Shown here one piece after another: positions 23,101-25,495 of a DNA stretch of 25,495 bases. The notes under the pieces are model-generated. The model did no database searches. It was not told the DNA's origin and was given only the letters and a program-made list of their open reading frames with translations. Origin of the DNA: Ruminococcaceae bacterium UBA5401 (GTDB lineage: Bacteria; Bacillota; Clostridia; Oscillospirales; Acutalibacteraceae). The stretch's first letter is position 1, and each line of letters begins with the position of its first letter. The translations under genes and the position numbers were made by a program. The stretch is from contig DHOB01000047.1 of NCBI GenBank assembly GCA_002409675.1, positions 1 through 25,495 on the forward strand, in the 5' to 3' direction.

Positions 23101-23876
23101 TGTTCCCCGGCACGAACTGCGAGTACGACAGCGCCCGCGCGTTCGAGCGCGCGGGCGCCGAGACGGACGTGCTCGTGGTCCGGAACCGGACCCCGGCGGA
23201 TATCGAAGAAACCATCGCCCGCATAGCGGAGGCAATCGACCGGGCGCAGATTGTGATGCTGCCCGGCGGCTTCTCCGGCGGCGACGAGCCGGACGGCTCC
23301 GGAAAATTCATCGCCACGACGTTCCGGAATCCCAGAATTGCGGAGGCGGTCGCCCGCCTGCTCGAAGTCCGCGGCGGGCTGATGCTCGGCATCTGCAACG
23401 GTTTCCAGGCCCTGATCAAGCTGGGGCTGGTCCCCTACGGGCGCATCACGCCGCCTTCAGCGCACGCGCCGACCCTCACGTACAACACGCTGGGGCGGCA
23501 CGCCTCGCGCATGGCCTACACGCGGGTCGTGTCCGTCAAGTCGCCGTGGCTTACGGGGGTCCGGGCGGGCGACGTGTTCGCGGTGCCCGTCTCCCACGGG
23601 GAGGGCCGCTTTGCGGCGGACGAGGGCACCCTGCTGCGCCTGGCGCGGAACGGGCAGATTGCGACCCAGTACTGCACGCCGGAGGGCGCGCCGAGCGGCC
23701 GCGTGGAGTGGAACCCAAACGGCTCCGCCTGGGCGGTGGAGGGCATCACCAGCCCCGACGGGCGCGTCTTCGGCAAAATGGGGCACGTCGAGCGGCAGGG
23801 CAGGGACCTTTACAAAAATGTTCCCGGCGAAAAAGACCTGAAGATCTTTGAGGCCGGCGTCCGATATTTTCAGTAA
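20109..23876 (+). CDS. purL: Phosphoribosylformylglycinamidine synthase, single-chain (PurL with glutaminase domain)
   Basis: This enzyme converts FGAR, glutamine and ATP to FGAM in de novo purine synthesis. At 1255 residues it is the large fused form, not the separate PurS-PurL-PurQ set of Bacillus. The order is an N-terminal PurS-like domain; a first AIRS-type synthase half with SDHCRHTTF (224-232), FKNETHNHPTEIEPFGG and CNDFGAGG; a second half with GKDSMSG; and from ~993 a class I glutamine amidotransferase. The amidotransferase has FPGTNCEYD, the nucleophile Cys1096 in GICNGFQ, and His1163-Gly-Glu1165. All key residues are present. GGAGG (20099-20103) precedes the ATG by 5 nt. alr follows after 13 bp and is probably co-transcribed. 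No other pur gene is in the window. Confidence 0.97.
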   Translation: MSDVIRLFVEKKPGFDVEAQKLKADLKENLGLSSIEDLRLANRYDVEGLSREEFAAARDTIFSEPNVDRVYEEAYPLPEGYRAFAAEYLPGQYDQRADSAAQCVQLLTQGERPKVATARLIAVKGGLTDGEFRKIESYVINPVESRLASFRKPETLGEAAAEPPDVERVRGFTGWDGAALREYHARMGFAMSLEDLAFCRDYFRDTEKRDPTVTELRVIDTYWSDHCRHTTFLTELDKIEAEPSPLRPAVEGALRAYLAARAEVYGGRAAGRPVCLMDMATIGAKLLKKRGQIPDLDESEEINACSVQVPVTVDGKVQQWLVQFKNETHNHPTEIEPFGGAATCLGGAIRDPLSGRAYVYQAMRVTGSGDPRVPFEKTLRGKLPTRKITTGAAQGYSSYGNQVGLATGQVTELYDPGYVAKRMEIGAVIGAVPKKNVVREAPRPGDVVILLGGATGRDGCGGATGSSKAHTEKSIEVCGAEVQKGNPPTERKIQRLFRRPEVSRLIRRCNDFGAGGVSVAVGELADGLRIDLDRVPKKYEGLDGTELAISESQERMAVVVAPGDADRFIAAAHEENLGATPVAAVTKEPRLVMSWRGDRIVDLSRAFLATNGVTQHAKALIPAAKPEDDYRGKVPGCLRGLPLAEAFSKNLARLEVCGQKGLAERFDSSIGAATVLMPFAGRYQLTPEEAMVAKLPVPEGETDDATAMGYGFIPGISRFSPFHGAAWAVVESLSKLAAVGADPLKSRLTFQEYFGRMTGDPRRWGLPAAALLGALAAQLGLGLPAVGGKDSMSGTFEDLDVPPTLVSFAVAMTKASRTVSAAFRRPGTRAVLFPVPEDPKTLLPDWAALRRYYACIAGMMRKGRILAASVVKEGGAAAAVARMCFGNKIGFRFRPEALEPRLLFSPAAGTVVAELESEEAVDGLAYVPLGETLAEPEIRLGGDALSLDGLIAAWGSTLEGVFPTQAPPQPVREVPLYTARNPKAPAAAAAKPRVFIPVFPGTNCEYDSARAFERAGAETDVLVVRNRTPADIEETIARIAEAIDRAQIVMLPGGFSGGDEPDGSGKFIATTFRNPRIAEAVARLLEVRGGLMLGICNGFQALIKLGLVPYGRITPPSAHAPTLTYNTLGRHASRMAYTRVVSVKSPWLTGVRAGDVFAVPVSHGEGRFAADEGTLLRLARNGQIATQYCTPEGAPSGRVEWNPNGSAWAVEGITSPDGRVFGKMGHVERQGRDLYKNVPGEKDLKIFEAGVRYFQ

Positions 23877-23889
23877 GGCTGGCGAAAAA

Positions 23890-25101
23890 ATGAAAAAGTG
23901 TCTGAAACGCACCTGGGCCGAAATCGACCTGGACGCGGTTGCGAACAATTACCGGAAAATCCGGGAAAAGCTGAAGCCCGGCGTCAAAATGTGCTGCGTC
24001 GTAAAAGCGGACGCCTACGGCCACGGGGCCGAGCGCCTCGCGCAGGAATACGAGGCGCTCGGCGCGGACTGGTTCGCCGTCTCCAATCTTGAGGAAGCGC
24101 TGCAGATCCGCCGGGCGGGCGCGACCCGGCCGATTCTGATTCTCGGCTACACGCCCCCCTGCATGGCGGCCGACCTGGCGGAAAACGGCATCGCGCAGGC
24201 GATCATCGGCCCGGAATTCGGCCGGCAGCTCTCCGCAGAGGCGGTGAAGGCGGGCGTGACCGTCCGCACGCACATCCAGGTGGACACGGGCATGAGCCGC
24301 GTCGGCTTCTTTTACCAGGACCCGCGGCGCGACGGCGCCGCAATCGACGAGATGGAGCGCGCCTGCCGCCTGCCCGGCCTAGAGGCGGAGGGCATCTTCA
24401 CGCATTTCGCCGCGGCGGACGAGGGCGAGGCCGGGCGCGGCTACACCCGCCGGCAGTTCCGCGCGCTGACGGACGCGGTCGCCCGGCTGGAGGCGCGCGG
24501 CCTGCATTTTAAGATCCGGCACTGCGCGAACTCCGCCGCCATCTTCGATTTTCCGGAAACGCAGCTCGACATGGTCCGCCCCGGCATCATCCTGTACGGG
24601 CTGATGCCCTCGGGCGAGATGATCCACCGGCTCCCGCTCACGCCCGCACTGTCCCTGAAAAGCACGGTGGCGCTGGTCAAGACCATTCCGTGCGGAACCT
24701 GCGTCAGCTACGGGCGCCGGTTCCGCGCGGAACGGCCCACCGCGGTGGCGACCGTGCCCATCGGCTATGCCGACGGCTACCTGCGCAGATTCTCAGAAAA
24801 AGCCTGCATGCTGGTGCGCGGCAGGCGCGCCCCCGTCGTCGGCCGCGTCTGCATGGACCAGCTGATGCTGGACGTCACCGACATCCCGGGCGTCCGGGCC
24901 GGGGACACCGTGACCGTGATCGGCCGCGACGGGGACGAGTGCGTCTCCGCCGACGAGCTCGCCGGCCTCGCCGACACCATCAGCTACGAAATCATCTGCG
25001 GCGTGGCAAAGCGCGTCCCCCGCCTGTATAAAAAAGGTGGCCGCGACGCCGGCCTGCTCGACTATCTCGATCGTTCTTCCGACCGTTCTTCGGGCGCGTA
25101 A
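23890..25101 (+). CDS. alr: Alanine racemase
   Basis: This PLP enzyme interconverts L- and D-alanine for peptidoglycan. It has 403 residues. The N-terminal barrel carries the cofactor Lys39 in VVKADAYGHG, and the C-terminal beta domain supplies the second catalytic base Tyr274 in CVSYGRRF. VDTGMSRVGF, HCANSAA, RPGIILYG, PIGYADGY and RVCMDQLMLDVT are further family signatures. ATG 23890 is chosen because it begins the normal N-terminus (KRTWAEIDLDA) and lies 13 bp after purL; the longer TTG-start frame overlaps purL. The ribosome site is weak, consistent with coupling to purL. A strong terminator closes the unit. The C-terminal tail (~12 residues, Ser/Arg-rich) is unremarkable. Confidence 0.96.
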   Translation: MKKCLKRTWAEIDLDAVANNYRKIREKLKPGVKMCCVVKADAYGHGAERLAQEYEALGADWFAVSNLEEALQIRRAGATRPILILGYTPPCMAADLAENGIAQAIIGPEFGRQLSAEAVKAGVTVRTHIQVDTGMSRVGFFYQDPRRDGAAIDEMERACRLPGLEAEGIFTHFAAADEGEAGRGYTRRQFRALTDAVARLEARGLHFKIRHCANSAAIFDFPETQLDMVRPGIILYGLMPSGEMIHRLPLTPALSLKSTVALVKTIPCGTCVSYGRRFRAERPTAVATVPIGYADGYLRRFSEKACMLVRGRRAPVVGRVCMDQLMLDVTDIPGVRAGDTVTVIGRDGDECVSADELAGLADTISYEIICGVAKRVPRLYKKGGRDAGLLDYLDRSSDRSSGA

Positions 25102-25120
25102 GGCGCGGAACGTTCAAAGG

Positions 25121-25171
25121 CAGTCAAAAAGCGAACTCCCGAAGCGCACAGCGCGCTCCGGGAGCATTTTC
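25121..25171. terminator. Terminator between convergent alr and the coiled-coil gene, repeat-module copy 3
   Basis: CTCCCG (25136-25141) pairs with CGGGAG (25159-25164), with an inner AGCGC/GCGCT stem, followed by CATTTTCT on the plus strand. On the minus strand the hairpin is followed by TTCGCTTTTTGAC, so it probably works in both directions. CAGTCAAAA and the left arm match 1786-1806 almost base for base. Confidence 0.75.
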
Positions 25172-25177
25172 TCTCTT

Positions 25178-25230
25178 CCGCCGCTTCAGCGGCGGGGTGA
25201 ATCCGGCTCTGCCGGCGGCGATACGCCGGC
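25178..25230. repeat. Two GC-rich palindromes at the 3' end of the coiled-coil gene
   Basis: CCGCCGCT-tc-AGCGGCGG (25178-25195) spans the stop codon region, and GCCGGCG-gcgata-CGCCGGC (25211-25230) lies in the coding tail. The second shares CCGGCGGCGAYACGCCG with 1894-1910, next to the other copy of the terminator module. Confidence 0.6.
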
Positions 25231-25470
25231 AGGCTTTTCCGCTTCCTTGCGGTTCTTCAGCATCCGGAGCAGCTCCGCGGCGGACATGCCGCTGCTCTGC
25301 AGGGCGGCGTAGAGCGCCTCGATATCCCTCTTCTTTTTCCGCTCCTCCAGCTCTCTCTTTTTCGCCTTCGCCTTGGCGATTTTGCGCTGATAAGTTTCGA
25401 TATTTTCCTGTAGGGACTGAATCTGCTGCTCCAGCGTCTCGGAGGCGTCTTTCTTTTTTCCTCTCGGCAT
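25186..25470 (-). CDS. Small coiled-coil protein, DUF4315-like
   Basis: The 94-residue cytoplasmic protein starts at ATG 25470, 8 nt after GGGAG. Residues ~8-50 form a highly charged coiled coil (LEQQIQSLQENIETYQRKI, then KAKAKKRELEERKKKRD). A short helix with SGMSAAELLRMLKNRKE and a Pro-rich tail follow. The coiled coil plus the (I/M)S..EL...L segment resembles DUF4315 proteins, which often occur in integrative conjugative elements of Clostridia. No other element gene lies in the window, so it could be the edge of such an element or a stray copy. Its tail is encoded within the repeated GC palindromes. The function is unknown and the family assignment is tentative. Confidence 0.55.
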   Translation of the reverse strand: MPRGKKKDASETLEQQIQSLQENIETYQRKIAKAKAKKRELEERKKKRDIEALYAALQSSGMSAAELLRMLKNRKEAEKPAGVSPPAEPDSPRR

Positions 25471-25495
25471 TTCAATCACTCCCGATTCATTCTTG

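Overview
The window is about 25.5 kb of GC-rich DNA with dense, mostly ordinary bacterial genes. SpoIIE shows that the host belongs to an endospore-forming lineage. Together with single-chain PurL, CadA/CadC-type metal efflux, an FHA-SEDS protein and high GC, this points to a GC-rich member of the Clostridia (Oscillospirales/Ruminococcaceae-like). That placement is inference from gene content, not a database match.

Layout. (1) 1-1757, plus strand: the 3' end of metG, a 330-bp gap with 43-bp tandem repeats and a terminator, then tatD. (2) 1921-6326, minus strand: a four-gene export operon in the order TolC-like protein, HlyD/MacA-like adaptor, MacB-type ATPase, MacB-type permease. Stop and start codons overlap or nearly touch throughout, and one promoter carries a perfect palindromic operator. 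(3) 6708-9041, minus strand: spoIIE, with its own terminator and a promoter that has the long 21-bp spacer described for Bacillus spoIIE. (4) 9272-11597, plus strand: a PLP-dependent aminotransferase and trpS. (5) 11779-14451, plus strand: a metal-responsive cadC-type repressor and a P1B ATPase, each preceded by a TTGAA...TTCAA palindrome. (6) 14452-15208: an AT-richer island with a 45-codon ORF and a likely type I toxin-antitoxin-like locus, made of a 27-residue membrane peptide and a convergent antisense RNA. (7) 15209-16828: a secreted protein with a dockerin-like end, and a left-handed beta-helix protein. (8) 16946-19995: an FHA-SEDS fusion translationally coupled to a class B PBP, which together look like a peptidoglycan synthase pair. 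(9) 20109-25101: purL and alr. (10) 25186-25470, minus strand: a small coiled-coil protein resembling DUF4315.

The main points for a second look are the TolC-like subunit in a probably single-membrane spore-former, the toxin/antisense locus, the FHA-SEDS fusion, the 21-bp spoIIE promoter spacer, and a repeated hairpin module beside the 3' ends of three minus-strand genes. Most long overlapping ORFs on opposite strands are shadows caused by the high GC content and are not listed. Everything here was read by eye; no searches or folding calculations were run.
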